Source: Nisaea sp. (GTDB lineage Bacteria > Pseudomonadota > Alphaproteobacteria > Thalassobaculales > Thalassobaculaceae). Taken from it: DNA of 64,000 bases. A program made the position numbers and the translations under genes. The first letter of the stretch is position 1; every line of letters begins with the position of its first letter. A model generated the notes under the pieces. The model worked only from the letters and a program-made list of their open reading frames with translations, searched no databases and was not told the origin of the DNA. The DNA lies in assembly GCF_034670185.1 (NCBI RefSeq), contig NZ_JAXMNY010000002.1, positions 186,001 through 250,000 of the forward strand. The letters run 5' to 3'. This document shows positions 33,411-41,765 of this stretch, one piece after another.

Positions 33411-33839
33411 CTATTGATCGGCAGCAACCTGTCCTTCGAACGCACGTATCCTGTCCCGGATCGGCCCGTCCCAGGCGACCGGCCGGCCGGTGCTTTTAAC
33501 GAACTGAACAAGGGTTGACCGGCAGGTAAGCCTCACCTCCCCGTCACAGCTTGCAACGATCTCGACATCGAGGCTCGATGTCCCGATCCGCTTGACTTCG
33601 AGGCTCCAGTCCAGCACATCGCCCAGCCTACTGGGGGCACTGAAATCAACAGCAATTTTGGCCGTTGGAATCCCCCGGTCATCAACCTCGTGCATCTGGT
33701 GGAAGCCCCAATCGAGCCCGGTGCGGAACCACTCCTCGACGGTGAGATTGATCATTTCGAAATAGCGCGGATAGAAAACCATCGCCGCGGGGTCGCAATG
33801 CTGGAAGCGCACGTGCTGCTGCATCTGAAAAGCGGCCAT
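33411..33839 (-). CDS. Acyl-CoA thioesterase, hotdog fold (4HBT type)
   Basis: A 142-aa 4-hydroxybenzoyl-CoA thioesterase-like protein. VRFQHCDPAAMVFYPRYFEM contains the catalytic aspartate (D16) in the 4HBT arrangement; the rest matches a single hotdog domain (WGFHQMHEVDDRGIPTAKI). Substrate likely an aromatic or short-chain acyl-CoA. Overlap-adjacent (3 nt) to the esterase gene, and both diverge from a MarR regulator, suggesting a small catabolic unit. Confidence 0.87.
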   Translation of the reverse strand: MAAFQMQQHVRFQHCDPAAMVFYPRYFEMINLTVEEWFRTGLDWGFHQMHEVDDRGIPTAKIAVDFSAPSRLGDVLDWSLEVKRIGTSSLDVEIVASCDGEVRLTCRSTLVQFVKSTGRPVAWDGPIRDRIRAFEGQVAADQ

Positions 33840-33842
33840 TAA

Positions 33843-34661
33843 TCAATATTCTCCTTTGGTGAAGCATCGGGTCAGATCAGAGGTGGCATCCTCCAGATCC
33901 CCGATGACGTCGAAGTGATGTTTGCCGTCTGCATGGACCGCCGCCGTCTCGGCGCCAAGCCCACCCCAGATTGAGGCGAGAAGGTCGTTCTGCCGGATGA
34001 ATTCCGGACGCTCGCCGGAACCGACCCAGCAGGTCAAGCGGGCATCGGGCACTGGATATTGCAAGACAGGGCTCTCCATAGCAGCCTCGGCTTCGTCAAG
34101 TTTCAGATCGGCATTCATTTCAAGGTTCAGCAGCGGGCGCAGATCGTGCAGCCCGCTGATCGAGACGACCTGCCTGATTCGTGCCCGGAGTCCGGCGGCC
34201 AACGGCTCGTTACGGCACAACATGCGGCTGACCAGATGGCCTCCGGCTGAGTGACCGGCAAGATGAACGGGACCTTCGACGCGCTCTGCTGCCGTCGCAA
34301 TCGCGCGGGCAATCTCGCCCGTTATTTCCGCAATGCGCGCTTCCGGCGCCAAGGTGTAGCTCGGTATGGCAACAGTCCAGCCTCGTTCGACCGCGCCGCG
34401 CGCCAGGTGCGACCAGGTACTTTTGTCGAAAGCCCGCCAGTAGCCGCCATGAACGAACAGCGCAAGCCCGGTCGCTGGACCAACAGGCCGGAACAGATCG
34501 AACAGGTTCCGCCTGCCCTCTCCATAGGGAATGTCGAGCTCTGCCCGGTCTCCAAGTTCATGTCGGAATGCGGCGGCTCGCTGTTGCCACATCGGCGGAT
34601 AAGTCTCCGCTCCGGCAATGTGCGGACCGTTCGCGTAAGCATCGTTCCAATCGGCAATCAT
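33843..34661 (-). CDS. Alpha/beta hydrolase, HGGYW-type (kynurenine formamidase-like esterase)
   Basis: A 272-aa hydrolase. Oxyanion motif FVHGGYWRAFDK near residue 70, nucleophile motif AGHSAGGHL near 132, catalytic histidine probably in GKHHFDVIGDLED near the end. This resembles arylformamidase/kynurenine formamidase-like esterases of the HSL/BD-FAE group, which act on small esters or N-formylkynurenine. No other kynurenine-pathway gene is present. ATG at 34661; earlier TTG at 34724 would overlap the divergent promoter region. It sits 3 nt upstream of the thioesterase. Confidence 0.82.
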   Translation of the reverse strand: MIADWNDAYANGPHIAGAETYPPMWQQRAAAFRHELGDRAELDIPYGEGRRNLFDLFRPVGPATGLALFVHGGYWRAFDKSTWSHLARGAVERGWTVAIPSYTLAPEARIAEITGEIARAIATAAERVEGPVHLAGHSAGGHLVSRMLCRNEPLAAGLRARIRQVVSISGLHDLRPLLNLEMNADLKLDEAEAAMESPVLQYPVPDARLTCWVGSGERPEFIRQNDLLASIWGGLGAETAAVHADGKHHFDVIGDLEDATSDLTRCFTKGEY

Positions 34662-34793
34662 GCGCCGCCATTTCACGTTAACTACCAGAAAAGCGTCTAA
34701 ACGCGATCCTAGGAGACGCACCAACCGTCGGCCAGTTTCAATTAAGACTCAATTTTTTGCTGCGAAATTAATTCAAAAGCCTAAGATTCACGA

Positions 34794-35270
34794 ATGGCGC
34801 AAGCACCAAGCACACGTCTCGCGGAAAATGCAGAGACACGCAAGACTCGGCTCCGGCTCTGGCTAAACATCCTTCGAACGACGCGCTCGGTCGAGAACGC
34901 GCTGCGTGAGGAAATGCGAGTCTCCTACGATCAAACCCTGCCGCGGTTCGAAATCCTCGCAGTGCTGGAACGTAGCGAGAGCGGTCTCCGAATGAGCGCC
35001 CTTTCCGAAAAACTCATGGTCTCGAATGGCAATGTCACGGGGATCGTCGAACGCCTGGTACAGGACGGGCTAGTGGAGCGGATGGCGGTGCCGGGCGACA
35101 AGCGGGCCACACTGGTCAGGCTGACCCACAAGGGAGAAGCCGTCTTCGCCGAGATGGCCGACGTACACGAGCGTTGGGTCAATGAGCTTTTGCACACGGT
35201 CTCAGAACAGGAAGCGGGCCGGCTCATCGAAAGCCTGACAGAGATTCGGAAGCGAAGCACTGCTCCCTGA
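34794..35270 (+). CDS. MarR family transcriptional regulator
   Basis: A 158-aa winged helix regulator: RFEILAVLERSESGLRMSALSEKLMVSNGNVTGIVERLVQDGLVERMAVPGDKR holds the DNA-binding helices and wing with the usual D-K-R tip. Flanking N- and C-terminal helices form the dimer. It is divergent from the esterase-thioesterase pair, which it likely represses in response to an aromatic ligand (inference). ATG at 34794. Confidence 0.9.
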   Translation: MAQAPSTRLAENAETRKTRLRLWLNILRTTRSVENALREEMRVSYDQTLPRFEILAVLERSESGLRMSALSEKLMVSNGNVTGIVERLVQDGLVERMAVPGDKRATLVRLTHKGEAVFAEMADVHERWVNELLHTVSEQEAGRLIESLTEIRKRSTAP

Positions 35271-35404
35271 CCCGGATCACGATGCCATGGATTGACACTC
35301 CGAATCAGATACCTGCCGTTAATCGTTTATTGTTTTTTTACCACTTAAAATAAGCCTCAGGATTAATCGGATCCGAAACAGATGAACCGGTAAAGGGGCG
35401 GGAC

Positions 35405-36373
35405 GTGTCCACGACGAAGGTCACCGGCAAGTTAAAGGCGCAGGCTTCGAAAGAAGGGCGTTCCTGTCTGCTTGCTCGTGTCGCCGCAGTTATCCTCCTG
35501 GCGATGGGAATTTCAGCTTGCGACGATCCGGAGCCGAAAGCCACTGCACCAAAGTTTGGCGAAAAAGCCGCTGGCTCCGCTCTGCAGACGACATACAGTT
35601 TCGGGATACATCCACTCCACAATCCTGCGCGCCTGCATGAAATCTTCGGACCAATGATGCGCCACCTCGAAAACCGGATACCGGGTATTCAGTTCCGCCT
35701 TGAGGCTTCCAGAAACTACGCCGCCTACGATCAGAAACTCTATGAGGGAAAGTTCCACTTCTCCCTGCCGAACCCGTTCCAGACGATCAATTCATTGAAC
35801 CACGGTTACCGCGTGTTCGGGAAAATGGGCGACGATGATAACTTCAGGGGGATCATCCTTGTCCGCAAAGACTCCGGCATCGAAAATGTCAGCGATCTGA
35901 AAGGTAAGGCGGTGAGTTTTCCGGCCCCGACCGCGCTGGCAGCAACAATGATGCCTCAATATTACCTTCAGTCGCATGGCCTCGATGTCATGAAGGACAT
36001 CGACATCCGCTATGTCGGCTCGCAGGAATCCTCTGTCATGAATGTGTTTCTCGGCGATACGGTGGCCGGTGCCACTTGGCCGCCACCATGGTGGCTGCTC
36101 TCCGCGGAGCGCCCGGAGCTTGCGGAAAACCTGGAGGTGAAATGGGAGACCGACCCGCTTCCCAACAATGGCCTGGTCGTCCGCGAGGACGTGCCGGGCG
36201 ACGTCGTCGACAAGGTCGCGGCGGTGCTGTTCGCCCTGCATACCCACGATGAAGGCAAAGAGATCCTTTCCCGTATGGATCTCTCCCGATTTGAAGCAGC
36301 CAGCAACGAGACCTACCGGCCCGTCGTTGAGTTTGTCGCGACGTTCAGCAGCGCTGTCCGTCCGGTGAAATAA
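35405..36373 (+). CDS. PhnD-like periplasmic binding lipoprotein
   Basis: A 322-aa phosphate/phosphite/phosphonate ABC-type binding protein. N-terminus: long basic stretch, hydrophobic core LARVAAVILLAMG and lipobox ISAC, so C39 is probably lipidated. Then YSFGIHPLHNPARLHEIFGPMM, the PhnD domain opening, VLVRKDSGIENVSDLKGK-like segment, and SHGLDV. GTG start with AAGGGGCGGG upstream. It has no permease or ATPase; instead a histidine kinase gene begins 23 nt later, so it probably senses a ligand for the kinase rather than importing. Confidence 0.83.
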   Translation: MSTTKVTGKLKAQASKEGRSCLLARVAAVILLAMGISACDDPEPKATAPKFGEKAAGSALQTTYSFGIHPLHNPARLHEIFGPMMRHLENRIPGIQFRLEASRNYAAYDQKLYEGKFHFSLPNPFQTINSLNHGYRVFGKMGDDDNFRGIILVRKDSGIENVSDLKGKAVSFPAPTALAATMMPQYYLQSHGLDVMKDIDIRYVGSQESSVMNVFLGDTVAGATWPPPWWLLSAERPELAENLEVKWETDPLPNNGLVVREDVPGDVVDKVAAVLFALHTHDEGKEILSRMDLSRFEAASNETYRPVVEFVATFSSAVRPVK

Positions 36374-36396
36374 AGATCCTTCAAGGGGGCGGATTT

Positions 36397-38403
36397 TTGA
36401 TCAACCGTTTATGGCGCCGCATCGTAGGGCTTTGGACAGCGTCACTCCGGCGCCAGCTCATGCTCGGCATCCTCGCCGTGCACGCTGTGCTCATGACCAT
36501 TTTTGTCTACGATCTCGTCAACCGTCAGCAGACCTTTCTCGCAGAGCAGGGCGTTTCCCAGACCAGAAGTCTCGCAGAGACACTGGCGGCGAACAGCACC
36601 TCCTGGGTGCTGGCAAACGATGTCCTCGGACTGGAAGAGGTCGTAACGTCCCAGTCCAAGTATCCTGGCCTCGTCTATGCGATGATCATTAATCCGGAAG
36701 GGCGCGTTCTAAGCCACACTGATCGGCAGTATGTCGGCCAGTTCCTCCAGGACGAGCAAAGCCTGTGGCTTCTCGTCTCTGAGCGCTCGACTCTCGTCCT
36801 CCATCAGAACGATCGCCTGATAGATGTCGCCGCGCCGGTCAAGATCAATGGACAACATATCGCCTGGGCCAGGGTGGCCATTTCGCGGGATGATGTCGCC
36901 CGCAGCCTCGAAATCGTCACCAGAGATGGAATCCTGTACACGCTCGCCGCAATTGCGATCGGCATGTTGTTCGCTTTCTTCATGGCCCGCGGCATGACGG
37001 CAAGCCTGCAGCATATGGTTTCGGTCGCAAACGACCTCCGGGAGGGTGGGAGCGATGCCCGGATCACCCTCGACCGTGCTGACGAATTGGGCAGTCTCGG
37101 CAATTCCTTCAACGCGCTGGCGGACGCCGTCGACAAGCGTGAAGCGGAACTTCGCCACCACCAAGATCATCTCGAGGAGATGGTTGCGGCAAGGACCCAG
37201 GACCTGATCAGGGAAGTCGCCGAGCGCAAACAGGCTGAAAAGAATTTGCGGGAATCCCGCGCAGTCATTGAGACGAGCGAGCGGAAGATTCGCCGCATTC
37301 TTGACAGCTCCTTCGCCGGAATATCCGTCGTACAGCAAAAACCGCTAAAGCGGCTTTATGCAAACCAGCGCTTCTTCGAAATGTTCGATATCGATCCAAA
37401 TGCCCCGATCGAAACGACTGAATTCAGAATCACATACAAGTCCGACGCCGACGCAGAGATGTTGCTGGGCCACATTTCCAGAGGCGAAGCGTTCGAAAAC
37501 TGCGTGATGGAACGAACAACCCTGGATAATAGGGATTGGTGGGTCTCTATGGACGGCATCCCGATCGAGTTCGAGGGGTTGCAAGCCATGATTGTCTGGC
37601 ATTTTGACATCACCGACCAGAAACGCGCCGAGGCCGAACTAATTCAGTCGGAGAAGATGGCGTCGCTCGGCGGCCTGGTTGCCGGCGTCGCCCATGAAAT
37701 TAATACTCCGCTCGGAATAGGAGTTACCGCGAGCTCTCATATCGTTGATCTGTCGAAAAAAATTCGCGATGTCGTCTCGGGTGGCCGGGTAACCCGGCAG
37801 AAGCTCGACCAGATGCTCTCCGATCTTGAGGAAACCGCTGGGATCACGTCCAGTAATCTCCTGAGGGCCGCGGAACTCATTCGCAGCTTCAAGCAAGTCT
37901 CTGCAGACCAATCAAGCAACTCCCGCAGAGAGTTTGAGCTCGGGAACTATCTCGGTGAGATCGCGACCAGCATCAAACCCCGGATAGCCCAGAGCGGACA
38001 TACATTGTCTCTGGATTGCGAAGACGGACTCTCCGTGGATTCGTTCCCAGGGCCACTATCCCAATCCGTCACGAACATCGTGCTGAACGCGCTGATACAT
38101 GCGTTTGACGGCCGAGCCGACGGCACGATCCGTTTGTCCGCACGAAAAGACGGAAACCATGCGCTCTTGACGATCAGTGACGACGGATGCGGGATGGACG
38201 CAGACATCGTCCGGCAAATTTTCGACCCGTTTTTCACGACCGCTCGCGGGCGTGGCGGAACCGGCCTTGGGCTTCATATCGTCTTCAACCAGATGACCCA
38301 GATTCTCGGGGGCACGATCGAATGCACATCATCGCCGGGTAACGGCACGACCTTCAAGATCCGCTTCCCATTGACGGCGCCGAAACGGGGAGACGACAGC
38401 TAG
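36397..38403 (+). CDS. Membrane sensor histidine kinase (HAMP-PAS-HisKA-HATPase)
   Basis: A 668-aa inner-membrane kinase. Two membrane segments (about 20-40 and 174-196) bound a ~130-residue periplasmic sensor; HAMP follows (to ~245), a coiled coil ending in LRESRAVIETSERKIRR, a PAS domain (~305-410), and HisKA with phospho-acceptor H433 in GLVAGVAHEINTPLG. The ATPase domain has N, G1 (DDGCGMDADIV) and G2 (GRGGTGLGLHIV) boxes. TTG start, supported by AAGGGGG. No response regulator is adjacent. It is cotranscribed with the PhnD-like protein, probably its ligand sensor. Its TAG stop overlaps the convergent hutC stop. Confidence 0.88.
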   Translation: MINRLWRRIVGLWTASLRRQLMLGILAVHAVLMTIFVYDLVNRQQTFLAEQGVSQTRSLAETLAANSTSWVLANDVLGLEEVVTSQSKYPGLVYAMIINPEGRVLSHTDRQYVGQFLQDEQSLWLLVSERSTLVLHQNDRLIDVAAPVKINGQHIAWARVAISRDDVARSLEIVTRDGILYTLAAIAIGMLFAFFMARGMTASLQHMVSVANDLREGGSDARITLDRADELGSLGNSFNALADAVDKREAELRHHQDHLEEMVAARTQDLIREVAERKQAEKNLRESRAVIETSERKIRRILDSSFAGISVVQQKPLKRLYANQRFFEMFDIDPNAPIETTEFRITYKSDADAEMLLGHISRGEAFENCVMERTTLDNRDWWVSMDGIPIEFEGLQAMIVWHFDITDQKRAEAELIQSEKMASLGGLVAGVAHEINTPLGIGVTASSHIVDLSKKIRDVVSGGRVTRQKLDQMLSDLEETAGITSSNLLRAAELIRSFKQVSADQSSNSRREFELGNYLGEIATSIKPRIAQSGHTLSLDCEDGLSVDSFPGPLSQSVTNIVLNALIHAFDGRADGTIRLSARKDGNHALLTISDDGCGMDADIVRQIFDPFFTTARGRGGTGLGLHIVFNQMTQILGGTIECTSSPGNGTTFKIRFPLTAPKRGDDS

Positions 38404-39101
38404 ATGGTCGTCGTCATCCGATAGCCTGGCCTGTAGGCAAGGCGAACAAAAGTAATCGGCGCCGCCTCGTTCCAGGTCGTGCGTTCGATGGCAAAGAGAG
38501 CCGCCCCCTGCTGCGTGCCAAGAGCGGCCGCCTGTGCGACGGACGCCTCCTCCGCCAGAAAACTGATATCGCCCCTGGTGAAAGGCTGGTTCCTGACCAG
38601 CCACTCGTTCGGGCTGATGGCTGAGAAGTCGGCTTCGGCGAATTCCGGCACGGCCTCCAGATTGATCCAGCGATCTTCGTAGAGAAACGGCTGCTCATCC
38701 GCGCGGTGCAGACCCCGCATATGAAGCGCATCGAAAGCGCCCTCCAGATGCATCGCTTTGGCGGCCAACTCGGGCAGGCGGGCGCGCCGGCACTCCAGAA
38801 TGTCGAAGCGATAGGCGCAGCCCGCGGCTTCGACCTCAATCCGGGTGATCGGGATTTCCAGCGTGGCCTTTCGCACCGGGTCGAGCGCGACACGGGTTCC
38901 CGCCTTGCGCTTCCGTTCCAGCAGGCCGCTATCGGCAAGCCCCTGCAAGGCCCGGTTCACCGTCGCACGGGCGCAGCCGAATTCCGCCGCAAGGTCCGTC
39001 TCGCCGGGGATGAGCTCGCCTGGCCGCCAGACTCGGTCGGCGATGCGGCGTTTGATTTCTGCCTGAATACCTTGCCAGGACTTGAGCGCTGACTGTGTCA
39101 G
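38400..39101 (-). CDS. hutC: Histidine utilisation repressor, CTG start
   Basis: A 233-aa GntR/HutC-family repressor. The N-terminal winged helix (WQGIQAEIKRRIADRVW, PGETDLAAEFGCARATVNRAL) is followed by a UTRA ligand domain (YEDRWINLEAVPEFAEADFS, the usual urocanate pocket, and FVRLAYRPGYRMT). An ATG/GTG/TTG-based reading would begin only at 38960 and lose half the DNA-binding helix. The complete domain is in frame back to CTG at 39101, which has GGAGGA 6-8 nt upstream and overlaps the hutF stop by 4 nt (CTGA). I therefore take CTG as start. It should repress the divergent hut promoters. Confidence 0.85.
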   Translation of the reverse strand: MTQSALKSWQGIQAEIKRRIADRVWRPGELIPGETDLAAEFGCARATVNRALQGLADSGLLERKRKAGTRVALDPVRKATLEIPITRIEVEAAGCAYRFDILECRRARLPELAAKAMHLEGAFDALHMRGLHRADEQPFLYEDRWINLEAVPEFAEADFSAISPNEWLVRNQPFTRGDISFLAEEASVAQAAALGTQQGAALFAIERTTWNEAAPITFVRLAYRPGYRMTTTI

Positions 39102-40474
39102 AGTGCGTCCTCCAGATCACGGAGTGCTTCACGGTAGCGGGCCCGGATCTGGTCCCGTGCGATATGCCGGCCGTCTGTTACCACATGCCGTCCAGCGGAC
39201 CAGACATCGCGGACCCAGCGATCGTCACCGGCGAAAATGAAGGTATCGAGAATGCGGTCCCCGGTCCTCCCGGCAATATCGAGCGCGGCTCCGTCCAGAG
39301 CCACCAGATCGGCAACCCGTCCCGGCGCAATCGCCCCGCTGTCCCGCCCGGCTGCCTGAGCACCGCCCCGCACTGCTTCCTCGAACAACACGCGCCCGGC
39401 AGAGCGTTGCTGCTCGGCCAGAACGGCGCGGCCCTTGTCCCGCAACCGTTGGGAATATTCCAGCGTCCGCAGCTCCTCACTGAGAGAAATCCGGATGTTC
39501 GAGTCGGACCCGACACCGAAACTGCCGCCTGCCGCGCGATACCGGACACCATCGAAGATCCCGTCGCCAAGACTGGATTCGGTGATCGGGCACAGCCCGG
39601 CGACAGCACCGCTTTTCGCCATCGCCTCGGTCTCCGTTGGCTCCATCTGGGTGGCATGGATCAGGCACCAGCGCTCATCGACTGCGTGGTTTTCCAGGAG
39701 CCAGGTCATTGGCCGGGCGCCCCAGGCGGCCTCGACCTCCTCGACTTCGGCCACCTGCTCGGCGACATGGATATGGATCGGCCGGTCCGGACGGAGTGCC
39801 GCCGCCCCGGCAAGCGCCTCTCGCGTCACCGCGCGCAAAGAATGTGGCGCGACCGCGATACCGCAATCCGATGTCAGCTTTGCCACCGTCGCTTCCGCTT
39901 CTTCGAGCAAGCGCGCATAGCGGTCCGGATCGTTGCCGAAGCGGATCTGCCCCGGCCCGAGAGCGCGCCCGTCACAGCCGCCGACCTGATAGAGCACCGG
40001 CGCAAGAGTAAGGCCGACACCCGTCTCCGCCGCCGCCTCGACAATACGCTCGCTCATCTCGCCAAGAGCGGCATAGGGCGTGCCGTCGACCTGATGATGC
40101 AGGTAGTGGAACTCCACCGACCCGGCATAGCCCGCCTCCAGCATCTCCATCTGCACCAGCGCCGTGATAGCGCTGACATGCGCCGGTGTCAGGGATTGCA
40201 GAAAGCGGTACATCAACCGCCGCCAGGTCCAGAAACTGTCTTTGGGATCGGGTCCCCGGCCCTCCGTCAGCCCCGCCATAGCCCGCTGGAACGCATGCGA
40301 ATGCAGGTTCACCGGCGCGGGCAGCAACACAGCCACGCGATGGTCCGCGCCAGCGGCGGCGGAAGCGTCGCCAGTCCGGACAGAGCCGATACGGCCAATG
40401 CCGTCAATCGTAACCAGCGCATCCCGCTGCCAGCCGTCTTCCATCAGAAGTGTCTCTGCGAAAACCGTCGTCAC
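39098..40474 (-). CDS. hutF: Formimidoylglutamate deiminase
   Basis: A 458-aa amidohydrolase converting N-formimino-L-glutamate to N-formyl-L-glutamate and ammonia, the fourth step of the five-step histidine pathway. PAPVNLHSHAFQRAMAGLTEG holds the metal HxH; HIHVAEQVAEVEE and the GVGSDSNIRISLSEELR aspartate follow, matching HutF rather than guanine deaminase. GTG start at 40474 with AAGGAG. The next enzyme, HutG N-formylglutamate deformylase, is not in the window. It is divergent from hutI. Confidence 0.92.
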   Translation of the reverse strand: MTTVFAETLLMEDGWQRDALVTIDGIGRIGSVRTGDASAAAGADHRVAVLLPAPVNLHSHAFQRAMAGLTEGRGPDPKDSFWTWRRLMYRFLQSLTPAHVSAITALVQMEMLEAGYAGSVEFHYLHHQVDGTPYAALGEMSERIVEAAAETGVGLTLAPVLYQVGGCDGRALGPGQIRFGNDPDRYARLLEEAEATVAKLTSDCGIAVAPHSLRAVTREALAGAAALRPDRPIHIHVAEQVAEVEEVEAAWGARPMTWLLENHAVDERWCLIHATQMEPTETEAMAKSGAVAGLCPITESSLGDGIFDGVRYRAAGGSFGVGSDSNIRISLSEELRTLEYSQRLRDKGRAVLAEQQRSAGRVLFEEAVRGGAQAAGRDSGAIAPGRVADLVALDGAALDIAGRTGDRILDTFIFAGDDRWVRDVWSAGRHVVTDGRHIARDQIRARYREALRDLEDAL

Positions 40475-40501
40475 GGTGGCGTCTCCTTGTTGACAGCATT
40501 T

Positions 40502-40519
40502 ATTATGTATAGACATAAT
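40502..40519. promoter_or_regulatory. HutC operator-like palindrome
   Basis: ATTATGTATAGACATAAT, two 7-bp arms ATTATGT/ACATAAT around ATAG, between divergent hutF and hutI. The core TGTATAGACA matches published HutC sites (TGTATA-type), so this probably controls both directions. Confidence 0.8.
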
Positions 40520-40565
40520 ATTCAAATCAGCCTTCCGGGCAAGCTTCTATTCGGACCAGACGGCC

Positions 40566-41765
40566 ATGCAGATCCTCGGCAATACCACGCTCGCCACCAT
40601 GCTCCCCAGCACCGTTTCCTATGGTCTGGTGAAGAACGGCGCCGTCGCGCTGAGGGACGAGAAAATCGTCTGGGCCGGTCCTGAACCGGATCTTCCGGCC
40701 AGCTATGCGGACTGGCCGCGCGAGGATCTTGGCGGGCGGCTGGTCACCCCCGCGCTGGTGGATTGCCACACTCATATCGTCTTCGGCGGCAACCGGGCCC
40801 GCGAGTTCGAACTGCGCCTTGAAGGCGCCAGCTACGAGGAAGTTGCCCGTGCCGGCGGCGGCATCGTCTCCACCGTGACGGCCACCCGCGCGGCCAGCGA
40901 GGACGATCTGGTCGCCGATGCCCTGCCCCGCGTCGATGCGTTGCTGGCGGAAGGCGTCGCCACAATCGAAATCAAATCCGGCTACGGCCTCGATATCGAG
41001 ACCGAGCTGCGCATGCTGCGCGCCGCCCGCCGGATCGGGCAAGAGCGGCCGATCCGGATCCGCACGAGCTTCCTCGGCGCGCACGCTGTTCCGGCGGAAT
41101 ACAAGGACCGGGCGGATGCCTATATCGACGAGATCTGCCTGCCTGCCCTGACGAAAGCAGCAGAAGAAGGTCTCGCCGATGCGGTGGACGGTTTCTGCGA
41201 AGGCATCGCTTTCAGCCCGGCCCAGATCGAACGGGTTTTCAAACGGGCAAAAGAACTCGGATTGCCGGTAAAGCTCCACGCGGAGCAACTTTCCGATCTC
41301 GGCGGCACGGCACTGGCCGCACGACACGGCGCGCTGTCGGCGGACCATCTGGAATATCTCGGCGCTGTCGGCATTGCTGCCATGGCCAAAAGCGGCACCG
41401 TTGCCGTGCTGCTGCCCGGTGCCTTCTACACATTGCGCGAGACGCGGCTGCCTCCAGTTCAGGCCCTGCGTGACGCGGGCGTATCGATTGCGATCGCGAC
41501 CGACTGCAATCCCGGCTCTTCGCCACTGACCTCACTGCTTTTGACTATGAACATGGCCTGCACGCTGTTCCGGATGACGCCGGAAGAAGCGCTGGCTGGC
41601 GCCACCCGGATCGCCGCGCAGGCGCTTGGCCTTGACGATGCCGGCACCATCGAGGCCGGAAAGCGGGCCGATCTCGCCGTCTGGAATGTCAACGAGCCGG
41701 CCGAGCTGGCCTACCGCATCGGTTTCAATCCTCTCAACAAGCGCATTTTCGCGGGGACTTCATGA
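40566..41765 (+). CDS. hutI: Imidazolonepropionase
   Basis: A 399-aa metal-dependent amidohydrolase that opens the imidazolone ring to formiminoglutamate. DCHTHIVFGGNRAREFELR carries the HxH; EIKSGYGLD, VKLHAEQLSDLGG and TDCNPGSSP supply the remaining ligands. Family-normal length. ATG at 40566. Its stop overlaps the hutH start by 4 nt (ATGA). Confidence 0.95.
   Translation: MQILGNTTLATMLPSTVSYGLVKNGAVALRDEKIVWAGPEPDLPASYADWPREDLGGRLVTPALVDCHTHIVFGGNRAREFELRLEGASYEEVARAGGGIVSTVTATRAASEDDLVADALPRVDALLAEGVATIEIKSGYGLDIETELRMLRAARRIGQERPIRIRTSFLGAHAVPAEYKDRADAYIDEICLPALTKAAEEGLADAVDGFCEGIAFSPAQIERVFKRAKELGLPVKLHAEQLSDLGGTALAARHGALSADHLEYLGAVGIAAMAKSGTVAVLLPGAFYTLRETRLPPVQALRDAGVSIAIATDCNPGSSPLTSLLLTMNMACTLFRMTPEEALAGATRIAAQALGLDDAGTIEAGKRADLAVWNVNEPAELAYRIGFNPLNKRIFAGTS

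Noticed and set aside
36397..38403. Considered whether the histidine kinase is a hybrid kinase or has a receiver domain
   Set aside because: No receiver aspartate or REC-like segment follows the ATPase domain; the protein ends right after it.
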